38,251 nucleotides of DNA. Source: RGIG1668 sp045124495 (GTDB lineage: Bacteria > Bacillota > Clostridia > Lachnospirales > Lachnospiraceae). Within the stretch, counting starts at the first letter, position 1. Every line of letters begins with the position of its first letter. The notes beneath the pieces were generated by a model. That model was not told the origin of the DNA, did no database searches, and was given only the letters and a program-made list of their open reading frames with translations. The DNA lies in contig JBGVLX010000071.1 of NCBI GenBank assembly GCA_045124495.1, positions 1 to 38,251 on the forward strand, in the 5' to 3' direction. Of the stretch, positions 25,522 through 34,672 are shown piece after piece. Made by a program: the position numbers and the translations under genes.

Positions 25522-28500
25522 TTACAATATCTTTAAGTTGGTGTCCAAAACGTGATTTAACTTCATATATTGAAGCATTAACTCCTCTAATGTTTTTTCA
25601 TCTTTTAATTCTTTGCTTAGCATCATCAGATTCAAGGAAGCAAATCTGGATTCTTCTTCGCGATCCAAAGACGCATCCATCAATACTCCATCACTTTGAG
25701 TCGTTTCTTCCACACCATCATGTTTTTCCGTAATATAGTACATCAGTTTTTCATTTTGGAATACGATAAAAGCCTTTTGATAATGACCAATAAAAATTTC
25801 TTCCATTTTTTCATGATAGTACTGCTCTTCTTTTTCATTTCCCATATTATAATAAATTGAAACCTCCGTTCCCGGAGCTGTTTCATAGGATAAGTAGGTC
25901 TTTATTTCTAAGTCCCTTGGTAATTTCATAATTTTATTGTAATTCTTAAAAAATGGCATGATTTTATCCTGTTTAATAAACTCATTTAATAAAGGAATCA
26001 ATTCTTCCTTCTTTTTTACCATTTCCTCTTTGTCAGAATAATGTTGCAAAATAGAAATTTTAGTAATTTCATCCTGCAATAACCCTTGTCTTAATGCATT
26101 CAACAACAATTCGAACAATACTTCCGGTGCCATCATATGATTTACAAAATATTCATACGACTCGCTGCGTAAAAATGCTTTTACCACCGCCTGCTTTGGT
26201 TTTTTATTCAAATACCCAGAAAATACTTCGTATTTTCTCTTACCATAAGCATTAGAAAACAACATTTGTACAATAATGTTTTCTTCTAGTTCCCTGGTAT
26301 CTAAAGAAAACTCACATGCCATTTCCCACAAACGAATCATTCTCTTAGTGGAACCACCAAAATATTTCATAAGATATGATATGGTGTACTTATCATATTT
26401 TCCTTTCCATGCCAACCTGGCGCAAATTCCGGTAAGCAATTCTTCACCTTGATAGTTTTTATCCTGAACCAGATAAGATGTCATCTTGAACAAAGATTTC
26501 TTATCTATTTCTGCATATCCATATTCTTTTATGGAAGAATAAGCCAACTCAAAAAGATTTCGGATAAAATAATAATTTATAATTTCCTGCCTTGCAGAAT
26601 CATCCAAATAACATAAATCAACCTTCTTCAGATATTCATCAAAAATTTCCCCGCTGTAATTTTCATAGTAGTAATGAAGAATCGTACAAAGTACTTCCTG
26701 TTTTGTCTGTTCTGTAATCTCCTCTATGGCAAGCAAATCACAGGCAGCATTGATACTTTGAATATCCTGTTTATGATACTGCTGCAACAATTTCACATAG
26801 TACAAAAGTACCCGATAATCATAAGGATTGTTCTTATACGCCCTTTGGATAAATGCCTTTTCTTCTACCAATTTATCCAGTTTATATTCCACAGAACTCA
26901 CATAGTAATTTCCGTCTTTATCCACGAAAGAGATTACCGTTTCTTCTGACAAAATATCCACATATGCAACATGGTGAACCAATGGGACTTTTTGCTCAAA
27001 TTTAAGTTCATCCTGTTTTACCACTACCGCAACAATAGAATCATTCTCACAAGTCAGTTTTCTCTTAAAAATAATATTTGCAAGTTCTTTTGCCACTTCA
27101 TCCGTTACCAGTTTCGGTTTTAAATATTTTGCGTACACTACTGCCAAATGATCATTCATGGCACCTTTTCGGATCTGCTGCATCATAAATTCTTCTATCT
27201 GTTCGTCAAACATATCATAATACGCACCATACTGTTTCTGATAGTAAATAAAATCTGCATACAAATATCCTTTTTCGTATTCATTTAAACCATCCATGTT
27301 TTCATAATACATTAACACTTCCGTAGGAAATAACTCATATTCTTCAAAATCAATGCTACGGACAAACGCCTCCTTTAATCCCACCAACTTCATATTCTTT
27401 CGAATTGCTTCAAGATAATAGGAATGAAAACAATGTTTGATTTTATTTCCCTTTAGTAATAAAGAACAGATAGCAAACAGAATCTCTTCTTTCTTTTCTG
27501 TTTCATAAATAAAGGATAAAATATGAAATACCTTTTCTTTATATTCTTTCTCCCGACTCGCCAGGAAAATAAACTGATCTAATACTAAAGGACTTAGGTA
27601 TCCTTTCCGAAAATCCCACAATACCACATTTTGATAAAAATCATCCAGTCTGTTTAGCATCGAAGGATTATTTTTTAATATTTCGCTTGCTTCAAAGAAA
27701 ATAAAAGGACTGTTCATTCCTCTCTCATAAGCCTGCAAAAGTGCCTGCATCCTGGTTTCATCATCCTGTAGTTCTTCATCTAAAAATAATAACAAACTAA
27801 TGTAAATCGGATTTTCTTCCGTTTTATCGTAAGTACGTAAAAGCGTTACTGCCTGCCTGATTATGTCCGCATCTCTATAAAACAACGCCTTTAAATAGGC
27901 AAAATATGCTCTTTGTTCATTCGTTTCCAAGGCCTTATATTCATCTTTTTGAATTCGCTTCAGCTCATTTTCTACCCGGATTTTTTCTTGTGCCAGAATA
28001 TCCATATTAATCTTTAACAGTTTAAATAATCCGTTATTCCTGTCTTCTTTCATAAGGATTTCTAAAGAAGCCTTGCTCTTTTCTATGTATTCTTTTAGTT
28101 CTATCTTACCCATACGTAAATCAAAATAATAATGATATAGCGATACAAAATTTTCTTTTACTGTATGGTTTACCTTCTTATTTTCAATTTTTTCTGCCTT
28201 TGTATAAATCACCGGAATTTCAATCTTTTGATTTGTATTTTCTATATGAATATGTCCAAAGTTCGTTCCATTTTTTAAGTATTCCGAATGCAGAGTATAT
28301 TTTAACTGATACTTTCTGTCATGAAAAACTCCTGAATCAAAATTAGATTCATTCACAGACAAAAAAGGAACATCGCTTCGTACTTTTACATTTACATAAC
28401 CCCAATTTTTCTGCCGGATTTCAATCATACCGGAAGTGATTTTTTCTTCCTCGGTATACCTTAAAGCATTTTTATCAACAGCTATCATCACCGGATCTTT

Positions 28501-29061
28501 TTTCTTCGCTGCAATTAAAAATTCCTCTAATGCCTGGTCTTTCCGATAACTTTTTATTACTTGTTCATATGCTCTCCTTAATTCCTTCTGATCCTTTAAA
28601 AATAAGCGAACGAAATTGTCCTGATAAAACAATTCAAGAGCTTGCTTCCAATTTGACTGTGCCAAAGACGCAAATTGAAAAATATCACTAATTTCACCTA
28701 CACTGGTCCGTTCCTTCTTTCCTAATATCTCTACAGAAAAAGGAATAAAAAACTCGCCACCATTGGTGGTAATACAAATTTTCCCCTGAATTACATCCTG
28801 AGCACGGAAATTCTTAGAGTCAATACTATATGAAATCTGAGTCTTTTCTCCGATAAATTCATGTGGCGTCAACTCAAGAAAATAGTCAGAAGAAAACACT
28901 CTCCCCTTCACCACTTCCGAATTCAGACTTTTCACTTCAAAAGTACCTTCTAACTTATCACCCTTTGCAATCTTAGCTTCGATTTTATCCACTGAAAAAG
29001 ATACCAAAGGCTTTGTAGCTAAAAAATCTCCCTTTGCAAGCTGTTCAATTCTTCCTTTCAT
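25522..29061 (-). CDS. 1179-aa beta-domain plus helical-repeat protein (DUF5717-like)
   Basis: First and largest gene of the four-gene block. No signal peptide or membrane segment is seen. Two Ig-like beta domains appear near the N-terminus (about 15-115 and 190-295), joined by a helical linker. A long alpha-helical solenoid of TPR-like repeats follows (about 305-1020), and the final 120 residues are again beta-rich. I believe relatives are listed as DUF5717. The start ATG 29061 has GGGTGAAG upstream. It starts 17 nt upstream of the Hsp70-like gene. A function as an adaptor for the Hsp70-like partner is inference. Confidence 0.8.
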   Translation of the reverse strand: MKGRIEQLAKGDFLATKPLVSFSVDKIEAKIAKGDKLEGTFEVKSLNSEVVKGRVFSSDYFLELTPHEFIGEKTQISYSIDSKNFRAQDVIQGKICITTNGGEFFIPFSVEILGKKERTSVGEISDIFQFASLAQSNWKQALELFYQDNFVRLFLKDQKELRRAYEQVIKSYRKDQALEEFLIAAKKKDPVMIAVDKNALRYTEEEKITSGMIEIRQKNWGYVNVKVRSDVPFLSVNESNFDSGVFHDRKYQLKYTLHSEYLKNGTNFGHIHIENTNQKIEIPVIYTKAEKIENKKVNHTVKENFVSLYHYYFDLRMGKIELKEYIEKSKASLEILMKEDRNNGLFKLLKINMDILAQEKIRVENELKRIQKDEYKALETNEQRAYFAYLKALFYRDADIIRQAVTLLRTYDKTEENPIYISLLLFLDEELQDDETRMQALLQAYERGMNSPFIFFEASEILKNNPSMLNRLDDFYQNVVLWDFRKGYLSPLVLDQFIFLASREKEYKEKVFHILSFIYETEKKEEILFAICSLLLKGNKIKHCFHSYYLEAIRKNMKLVGLKEAFVRSIDFEEYELFPTEVLMYYENMDGLNEYEKGYLYADFIYYQKQYGAYYDMFDEQIEEFMMQQIRKGAMNDHLAVVYAKYLKPKLVTDEVAKELANIIFKRKLTCENDSIVAVVVKQDELKFEQKVPLVHHVAYVDILSEETVISFVDKDGNYYVSSVEYKLDKLVEEKAFIQRAYKNNPYDYRVLLYYVKLLQQYHKQDIQSINAACDLLAIEEITEQTKQEVLCTILHYYYENYSGEIFDEYLKKVDLCYLDDSARQEIINYYFIRNLFELAYSSIKEYGYAEIDKKSLFKMTSYLVQDKNYQGEELLTGICARLAWKGKYDKYTISYLMKYFGGSTKRMIRLWEMACEFSLDTRELEENIIVQMLFSNAYGKRKYEVFSGYLNKKPKQAVVKAFLRSESYEYFVNHMMAPEVLFELLLNALRQGLLQDEITKISILQHYSDKEEMVKKKEELIPLLNEFIKQDKIMPFFKNYNKIMKLPRDLEIKTYLSYETAPGTEVSIYYNMGNEKEEQYYHEKMEEIFIGHYQKAFIVFQNEKLMYYITEKHDGVEETTQSDGVLMDASLDREEESRFASLNLMMLSKELKDEKTLEELMLQYMKLNHVLDTNLKIL

Positions 29062-29090
29062 AACATTTCTTCACCCTTCATAAAAGTTTA

Positions 29091-29137
29091 AAAAGAGGCT
29101 GTCTTAAGCGGACGAACCCGCTTAAGATACCCTCTTT
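29091..29137 (-). terminator. Terminator after purA
   Basis: A long stem (CTTAAGCGG 29103-29111 with CCGCTTAAG 29118-29126, extended by GAGG/CCTC and A/T pairs) ends in five T on the minus strand. It closes the purC-purB-purA transcript and leaves only about 30 nt before the 1179-aa gene. Confidence 0.85.
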
Positions 29138-29150
29138 GCATATGAGCTGA

Positions 29151-30440
29151 CTAATTCTTTACCTTATTACGATAAATGATATCATCTCTGCTAGGACCAT
29201 TTGAAATCATAGTAATCGGGAATCCAATCTTTTCCTCTACAAATTCAATATATTTACGGCAATTTTCCGGTAAATCTTCATATTTCTTTATACCACGAAT
29301 ATCCGTCTTCCATCCCGGCAACACTTCCAACACAGGTTTTGCTTTTTCTAACTTATGGGTAACCGGGAAATCGGTTGTAATTTCTCCATCAATATCATAA
29401 GCAACACATACCGGAATTTCATCCAGATATCCAAGTACATCCAAAACAGTGAATGCAACATCTGTAGTTCCCTGAATTCTACATCCGTACTTAGATGCTA
29501 CTACATCAAACCATCCCATACGTCTTGGTCGTCCGGTGGTAGCACCATATTCACCACCATCTCCACCACGTCTTCTTAATTCATCTGCTTCCTCACCAAA
29601 AATCTCACTTACAAAAGCTCCGGCACCAACTGCACTAGAATATGCCTTACATACCGTAATAATTTCTTTGATTTCATATGGTGGAATACCGGCTCCAATT
29701 GCACCATAAGCAGCTAATGTAGAAGAAGAAGTTACCATCGGATAAATACCATGATCCGGATCCTTTAAAGAACCTAACTGACCTTCTAATAAAATAGTTT
29801 TTCCTTCTTTGATCGCTTCGTCCAAAAATACAGACACATCACAAACATAAGGATCTACCATTTTTCTATATTCCATTAATGTCTGGAATAATTCTTCTGA
29901 ATCCAGTAATGGCTTATGATATAAATGCTCCAATAGTACATTCTTAGAAGCAATCACTCTTTCCAGCTTTTCTTTTAAAGCTGCTTCATCATATAATTCG
30001 CTTACCTGAAACCCAATTTTTGCATATTTATCGGAATAAAATGGAGCAATACCTGATTTTGTAGAACCAAATGACTTTCCCGCCAAGCGTTCTTCTTCAT
30101 AAGCATCAAACAAAATATGGTAAGGCATTACCATCTGTGCTCTGTCAGATACCAAAATCTTTGGCATTGGAACACCCTTTTCAATAATATCACTTACTTC
30201 TTTAAATAATACAGGAATATTTAAAGCAACACCATTTCCAATGATGCTGGTTGTATGATCATAAAATACACCAGATGGCAAGGTATGAAGTGCAAACTTA
30301 CCATAATTGTTCACGATAGTATGTCCGGCATTTGCACCACCCTGGAAACGCACAATAATGTCTGCCTCCTGTGCCAACATATCTGTGATTTTACCTTTTC
30401 CTTCGTCGCCCCAATTGGCTCCCACTACTGCTTTAACCAT
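29151..30440 (-). CDS. purA: Adenylosuccinate synthetase
   Basis: Makes adenylosuccinate from IMP, aspartate and GTP, the first committed step to AMP. The 429-aa protein shows GDEGKGK (11-17), the GGANAGHT motif (about 34-41), GTTGRPRRMGWFD and the C-terminal guanine-binding region. GGAGG precedes ATG 30440 at 8-nt spacing. It is the last of the pur genes here; the terminator starts 14 nt downstream of its stop. Confidence 0.96.
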   Translation of the reverse strand: MVKAVVGANWGDEGKGKITDMLAQEADIIVRFQGGANAGHTIVNNYGKFALHTLPSGVFYDHTTSIIGNGVALNIPVLFKEVSDIIEKGVPMPKILVSDRAQMVMPYHILFDAYEEERLAGKSFGSTKSGIAPFYSDKYAKIGFQVSELYDEAALKEKLERVIASKNVLLEHLYHKPLLDSEELFQTLMEYRKMVDPYVCDVSVFLDEAIKEGKTILLEGQLGSLKDPDHGIYPMVTSSSTLAAYGAIGAGIPPYEIKEIITVCKAYSSAVGAGAFVSEIFGEEADELRRRGGDGGEYGATTGRPRRMGWFDVVASKYGCRIQGTTDVAFTVLDVLGYLDEIPVCVAYDIDGEITTDFPVTHKLEKAKPVLEVLPGWKTDIRGIKKYEDLPENCRKYIEFVEEKIGFPITMISNGPSRDDIIYRNKVKN

Positions 30441-30465
30441 GCTTAGTCCTCCTAAACTTTGTATA

Positions 30466-31914
30466 TTATACGTTAATTTCTGCTGTCATTCCCAGAAGAT
30501 CCTTATTCGCATCTAAGATAGGCTGAATCACTTCTGTAATGAACTCATCTGTTTGCTCCGGAGCTCTGCCCACAAAGTTCTTTGGTTCCAGAATCGCTTC
30601 GATTTGTTCCTTCGTCATAGAAAATGCCTTATCATTAGCGATACGATCTACCAAATCGTTTTCTTTTCCTTCTTTTTTCACAACAGCTGCGGCTGCCATG
30701 GAATGAGTACGGATTAATTCATGAAGTTCCTGTCTGTTTCCACCACGTTTTACGGCATCCATCATAATATTTTCCGTTGCCATAAAAGGAATTTCTTTCA
30801 TGAAATGTTGATAGATTACTTTATCATAAACAACCAGTCCGTCTACTACATTCAGGTATAAATCCAAAATACCATCTATGGCAAGAAATGCTTCCGGTAC
30901 AGAAATTCTCTTATTTGCAGAATCATCCAAAGTTCTTTCAAACCACTGGGTTGCTGCGGTAATAGCCGGATTTAAAGCATCCACCATTACATAATTTGCT
31001 AAAGAAGCAATTCTTTCGCTTCTCATAGGATTTCTCTTGTATGCCATAGCAGAAGAACCGATCTGATTCTTTTCGAATGGCTCTTCGATTTCTTTTAAGT
31101 GCTGTAATAAACGGATATCATTAGAAAACTTATGGGCACTCTGGGCAATTCCGCTTAATACGTTTAACACCCTGGCATCTACTTTTCTAGAGTAGGTCTG
31201 TCCGGATACCGGATAGCAATCTTCAAATCCCATCTTCTTTGCAATCATGCCATCGATTTTACGAATCGTTTCATGATCTCCGTTAAACAACTCAAGGAAA
31301 CTTGCCTGTGTACCTGTAGTACCTTTGGAGCCTAACAGTTTCTGCTGGCTGATCATATATTCAATATCATCCAAATCCAATTTTAATTCCATTAACCATA
31401 AAGTAGCTCTTTTTCCAACTGTGGTAGGCTGTGCCGGTTGAAAATGCGTAAAAGCAAGTGTCGGTAAATCTTTATACTTCATAGCAAATTTAGATAATTC
31501 ACTGATAACATTAATTAACTTCTTACGCACAAGCTTTAAAGCCTCTGTCATAATGATGACATCTGTATTGTCTCCAACATAGCAACTGGTAGCACCTAAG
31601 TGAATGATCCCTTTTGCACTTGGACACTGCTCACCATAAGCATATACATGGGACATAACATCATGACGAACCAATTTTTCTCTTTCTTTTGCAACATCAT
31701 AGTTAATCTCATCAGCATGAGCTTTTAACTCTTCAATCTGTTCCTTCGTAATAACAGGCTTTCCATCTTCACTTAAGCCTAACTCTTCTTCTACTTCTGC
31801 TAACGCAATCCATAATTTTCTCCAGGTTTTAAACTTCATATCTGGTGAGAAAATGTACTGCATTTCCTTGCTGGCATATCTTTCTGATAATGGACTTTGA
31901 TATTTATCGTTCAT
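30466..31914 (-). CDS. purB: Adenylosuccinate lyase
   Basis: Cleaves SAICAR and adenylosuccinate, so it works both after purC and after purA. The 482-aa protein contains the fumarase/aspartase-type signature GSSAMAYKRNP, plus TSCYVGDNTD and THFQPAQPTTVGKR. The start is ATG 31914, preceded by CAGGAGG with good spacing; a longer reading from 31980 would add a 22-residue leader without a good ribosome binding site. Confidence 0.96.
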   Translation of the reverse strand: MNDKYQSPLSERYASKEMQYIFSPDMKFKTWRKLWIALAEVEEELGLSEDGKPVITKEQIEELKAHADEINYDVAKEREKLVRHDVMSHVYAYGEQCPSAKGIIHLGATSCYVGDNTDVIIMTEALKLVRKKLINVISELSKFAMKYKDLPTLAFTHFQPAQPTTVGKRATLWLMELKLDLDDIEYMISQQKLLGSKGTTGTQASFLELFNGDHETIRKIDGMIAKKMGFEDCYPVSGQTYSRKVDARVLNVLSGIAQSAHKFSNDIRLLQHLKEIEEPFEKNQIGSSAMAYKRNPMRSERIASLANYVMVDALNPAITAATQWFERTLDDSANKRISVPEAFLAIDGILDLYLNVVDGLVVYDKVIYQHFMKEIPFMATENIMMDAVKRGGNRQELHELIRTHSMAAAAVVKKEGKENDLVDRIANDKAFSMTKEQIEAILEPKNFVGRAPEQTDEFITEVIQPILDANKDLLGMTAEINV

Positions 31915-32013
31915 TATGTTCCTCCTGGTGGTTTTTAATAAATGCTCTATGATTCCTGATATCTGATATTTCAAAGCCATGCCCTCTTTTAAGACATGTT
32001 TTTTCAGATGTCA

Positions 32014-32718
32014 TTATAACCCTAAACGCTTAAAGATTTCCTGGTAAGCTTCTTCTACATTACCTAAATCTCTACGAAATCTGTCTTTATCTAACTTTTC
32101 ATTTGTTTCCAAATCCCAGAAACGGCAGGTATCCGGTGAAATTTCATCTGCTAAAATAATTTCTCCATTATAACGTCCAAATTCAACCTTAAAGTCAATG
32201 AGACGAATTCCAATGCCCTTAAATAATTCCACTAATTCCTTATTAATTTTAAATACCAATTCCGTAATACGGTTGATTTCCTCTCTGGTAGCAGCTCCAA
32301 TGGCAACTGCATAATAGTCATTAATCATCGGATCCCCCAAGGCATCATTTTTATAACTGAATTCCAATGTAGGTTCCTTTAATTCAAATCCTTCTTCAAT
32401 TCCTAATTTCTTCGAAAAGCTTCCTGCAGCTACATTTCTTACAATTACTTCTAAAGGTACGATTTCCACTTTTTTTACAACAGTCTCTCTATCGTTTAAC
32501 TCTTCAATGTAATGCGTTGGAATTCCTTTTTCTTCCAAGATTCGGAATATGTGATTTGTCATTCTATTATTCACGGCGCCTTTACCAACAATGGTTCCCT
32601 TCTTTTCACCATTAAATGCTGTAGCATCATCCTTATACGACACAATCAATGCGTCCTCCCGGTCTGTGGTAAATACCTTCTTAGCTTTTCCTTCATAAAG
32701 TAATTCCTTCTTTTCCAT
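32014..32718 (-). CDS. purC: SAICAR synthetase
   Basis: Condenses CAIR with aspartate in purine synthesis. The 234-aa protein has the KKELLYEGKAKKVF N-terminus, SYKDDATAFNGEKK and the IRLIDFKVEFG and LADEISPDTCRFWD signatures. It starts 14 nt after an AGGAG. It is the first gene of purC-purB-purA, with a candidate promoter at 32822-32851. No purine riboswitch is seen. Confidence 0.96.
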   Translation of the reverse strand: MEKKELLYEGKAKKVFTTDREDALIVSYKDDATAFNGEKKGTIVGKGAVNNRMTNHIFRILEEKGIPTHYIEELNDRETVVKKVEIVPLEVIVRNVAAGSFSKKLGIEEGFELKEPTLEFSYKNDALGDPMINDYYAVAIGAATREEINRITELVFKINKELVELFKGIGIRLIDFKVEFGRYNGEIILADEISPDTCRFWDLETNEKLDKDRFRRDLGNVEEAYQEIFKRLGL

Positions 32719-32793
32719 TTTTCATTCTCCTATCTTCTTAGATTAGACCGAAGCAAATCATCTCTTCAGATTATCTTTATGTAAAACAATATA

Positions 32794-32813
32794 GCGAAAG
32801 ACATGCCTCTCGC
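32794..32813 (-). promoter_or_regulatory. Hairpin at the 5' end of the purC leader
   Basis: Minus-strand GCGAGAGGCATGTCTTTCGC folds into an 8-bp stem with two G-U pairs and a CATG loop. If the promoter at 32822-32851 is used, it lies within a few nt of the transcript's 5' end and may stabilise it. Confidence 0.45.
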
Positions 32814-32821
32814 AATTATCT

Positions 32822-32851
32822 ATTTTAACACCTAACATAGCATTTACACAA
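32822..32851 (-). promoter_or_regulatory. Candidate promoter of purC-purB-purA
   Basis: Minus-strand TTGTGT (32846-32851) and TAAAAT (32822-32827) are 18 nt apart. The expected start is about 100 nt before purC. The match is moderate. Confidence 0.5.
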
Positions 32852-32920
32852 TAGCAAGTTCATTTTTTTTTCAATTTTTTCTTTTTTTTATACTTCTTTT
32901 CTCTTTTTTGTATTTTTTCT

Positions 32921-32949
32921 TTGCACATTCCATAGAAATAAGTTATAAT
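32921..32949 (+). promoter_or_regulatory. Strong sigmaA promoter of the PilZ-SseB pair
   Basis: TTGCAC (32921-32926) and TATAAT (32944-32949) are 17 nt apart, about 33 nt before the PilZ start. A T-rich tract lies upstream. It is divergent from the purC promoter. Confidence 0.8.
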
Positions 32950-32981
32950 ATGTAGGATAAACTTTATTGGGAGGTTCTACT

Positions 32982-33335
32982 ATGGGAATTGACAAAAGAA
33001 AATATAAACGTTTACCAATTCATCTCGAGTTAAGTGTTTCTCACTTATATAACCAGGAGGATTTAGATAAACCAGTCAGCTCACAAATCGAAGTTGTGGA
33101 TGTATCCAAATCCGGAATCGGTTTTGTGTGTCCTGACACCTTACCTTTAGGTTATTACTTTAACGCAACCTTAAATTTAGGTAATGAAGAAAACATCATT
33201 AAAGTTGTAATCAAAATTATTCGCAGTATGCTTTTAGAAGATGGCCGTACTCATTATGGTTGTGAAATCGTTGCTCTTCCATTTATTTTAGAAGAAGTCG
33301 TGGATAATTACGAAGAAATACTAGACGAAAATTAA
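32982..33335 (+). CDS. PilZ-domain protein (possible c-di-GMP receptor)
   Basis: A 117-aa single-domain PilZ protein. The c-di-GMP-binding motifs are present: R6-x-x-x-R10 in KRKYKRLP and D-x-S-x-x-G in VVDVSKSGIGF. GGGAGG lies 7 nt before ATG 32982; an upstream TTG at 32967 is less likely. It is the first gene of a two-gene plus-strand unit with the SseB-family gene, so the pair may link c-di-GMP to that protein. No diguanylate cyclase is in the window. Confidence 0.88.
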   Translation: MGIDKRKYKRLPIHLELSVSHLYNQEDLDKPVSSQIEVVDVSKSGIGFVCPDTLPLGYYFNATLNLGNEENIIKVVIKIIRSMLLEDGRTHYGCEIVALPFILEEVVDNYEEILDEN

Positions 33336-33353
33336 GGAGTATAATATTTTATT

Positions 33354-34346
33354 ATGGAAAACATTGAAAAAGGAAGATTATCCGAAGAACGAAGAAAAGA
33401 AATCAGTCAGATGGTATTTGATATTAATCCGGAAGAATTATCGAAATGTAATATTCAGGAATTACTATTTGCTCATTTCACTACAGTACATTGTAAAGGA
33501 AAACATAAGGAAACAGATAAGGAATATGCTTATTTCGAAGCCAGAGAAAAAATGTTTTACAATAACATCGTTTCCATCGTTAAAAATACAGACGTTATTT
33601 ACACAGTATATTCCACAGCTACCAACCATCCATTCGTAAGCCAGCACGGAGCCTGGATTTTTTCCGAGGAAGGTTTTGCCAATAATTGTGTAAAGCATAT
33701 GGAAGAAAACGAGGGAATTTCTCTTACTGTAAAGGCCATGGATACGGAAGATTTTGTTCTTTTTTGTGCGAACCTTTATCGTATTGGTGTTTCACTTATT
33801 ATCCTTGATAATGGTGAAATTAATATCCAGTTAAAAAAGACTGACTTTATTCCGGATCCGGAACCAGTTACAAAAGAAGGCGCTACTGCTCCTGTCATTA
33901 ATCCGGAACTACAGTATTATCTTTTAAACTACTGCCAGTTATATGACCAATCACAAAAAAGAAAAATCGACCCTCGCTATATTAAAATAACAGAAGCTAA
34001 GATATGCCAGATTATTAAAACTGCAAAATTCTTACTTCCTGTGATTGTTGATAAAGAAGTATTAGAACAGGCGGCAGGCAATACCACTTTACCAAAAGGC
34101 ACAAATGTACAGTTCCCTGTATTAACCCAGGAAGATATGGGAAACTATATACCATTGTATACAGATATTAATGAGTACAACTCTGGTACATTAGACATTG
34201 GTAAATATACTACAGCCATTTACCCATATGAAGTATTAAAAAATATGAACATTAAAAATGCTGCCGGATTCGTAATTAATCCTTTTGGAGTTAATATGAT
34301 ATTAACTTTAGATGCGTTCAAAGAACTTGGAACATCGAAAGAATAA
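33354..34346 (+). CDS. SseB-family protein with an extra N-terminal domain
   Basis: A 330-aa soluble protein. The C-terminal part (about 245-325) has the SseB-type pattern FPVLTQEDMGNYIPLYTDIN, then a YPYEVL segment and NAAGFVINPFGVNMIL. The first 170 residues form another mixed domain that I do not recognise; it resembles clostridial proteins listed as DUF3881. An AGGAG is 14 nt before ATG 33354, which is long and may mean weak translation. It follows the PilZ gene by 18 nt. The function of this subgroup is unknown. Confidence 0.75.
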   Translation: MENIEKGRLSEERRKEISQMVFDINPEELSKCNIQELLFAHFTTVHCKGKHKETDKEYAYFEAREKMFYNNIVSIVKNTDVIYTVYSTATNHPFVSQHGAWIFSEEGFANNCVKHMEENEGISLTVKAMDTEDFVLFCANLYRIGVSLIILDNGEINIQLKKTDFIPDPEPVTKEGATAPVINPELQYYLLNYCQLYDQSQKRKIDPRYIKITEAKICQIIKTAKFLLPVIVDKEVLEQAAGNTTLPKGTNVQFPVLTQEDMGNYIPLYTDINEYNSGTLDIGKYTTAIYPYEVLKNMNIKNAAGFVINPFGVNMILTLDAFKELGTSKE

Positions 34347-34403
34347 ATATGTTTTTGTTTATCGATATTCGCTTGTAGGCAGATTCACTTACATTTTTAT
34401 AAG

Positions 34404-34511
34404 TGTCAAGGGGGCTGTCGCATTTAGAAAAGTTTCTACAGGATATGGATGTTTTATAATAAATTCCACCATATCCTGCAAATTTTTTCTTAGTGCGACA
34501 GCCCCTTGACA
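34404..34511. repeat. 108-bp imperfect inverted repeat (MITE-like element)
   Basis: The ends are TGTCAAGGGGGCTGTCGCA (34404-34422) and TGCGACAGCCCCTTGACA (34494-34511), which match apart from one extra G. Inside, AGGATATGG (34440-34448) pairs with CCATATCCT (34469-34477), so almost the whole element can fold on itself. It contains no gene. There is no T-run after it, so a simple terminator is less likely. The GGGGCTGTCGCA end resembles terminal repeats of some insertion sequences. No clear target duplication is visible. Confidence 0.7.
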
Positions 34512-34565
34512 TTGAATATTACATTCATTATGGATTATAATACACTTTGGCAGTTTTACGATAAT

Positions 34566-34595
34566 TTGAGTAAACTTCGAAAGATTGTGTATACT
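34566..34595 (+). promoter_or_regulatory. Promoter of the DUF6809-like gene
   Basis: TTGAGT (34566-34571) and TATACT (34590-34595) are 18 nt apart. Transcription would start around 34602 and give a leader of about 70 nt containing a hairpin. Confidence 0.65.
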
Positions 34596-34603
34596 ATATA
34601 GAA

Positions 34604-34654
34604 AACACAAATACTCCTTCTTGATTTAAATTACCCCTTCGAGTATTGTGTGTT
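34604..34654 (+). promoter_or_regulatory. Leader hairpin before the DUF6809-like gene
   Basis: AACACAAATACTC (34604-34616) can pair with GAGTATTGTGTGTT (34641-34654) around a 24-nt loop. It begins at the predicted transcript start and ends 6 nt before the ribosome binding site (34661-34665). Confidence 0.55.
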
Positions 34655-34672
34655 ATCAATGGAGGTATCGCA

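Noticed and set aside
32719..32981. Purine riboswitch upstream of purC
   Set aside because: No three-way junction or conserved riboswitch core is seen; only a short hairpin and a promoter can be supported.
34312..34610. Several short ORFs inside the inverted-repeat element
   Set aside because: They appear on both strands with mirrored peptides because of the inverted repeat; no ribosome binding site supports any of them.
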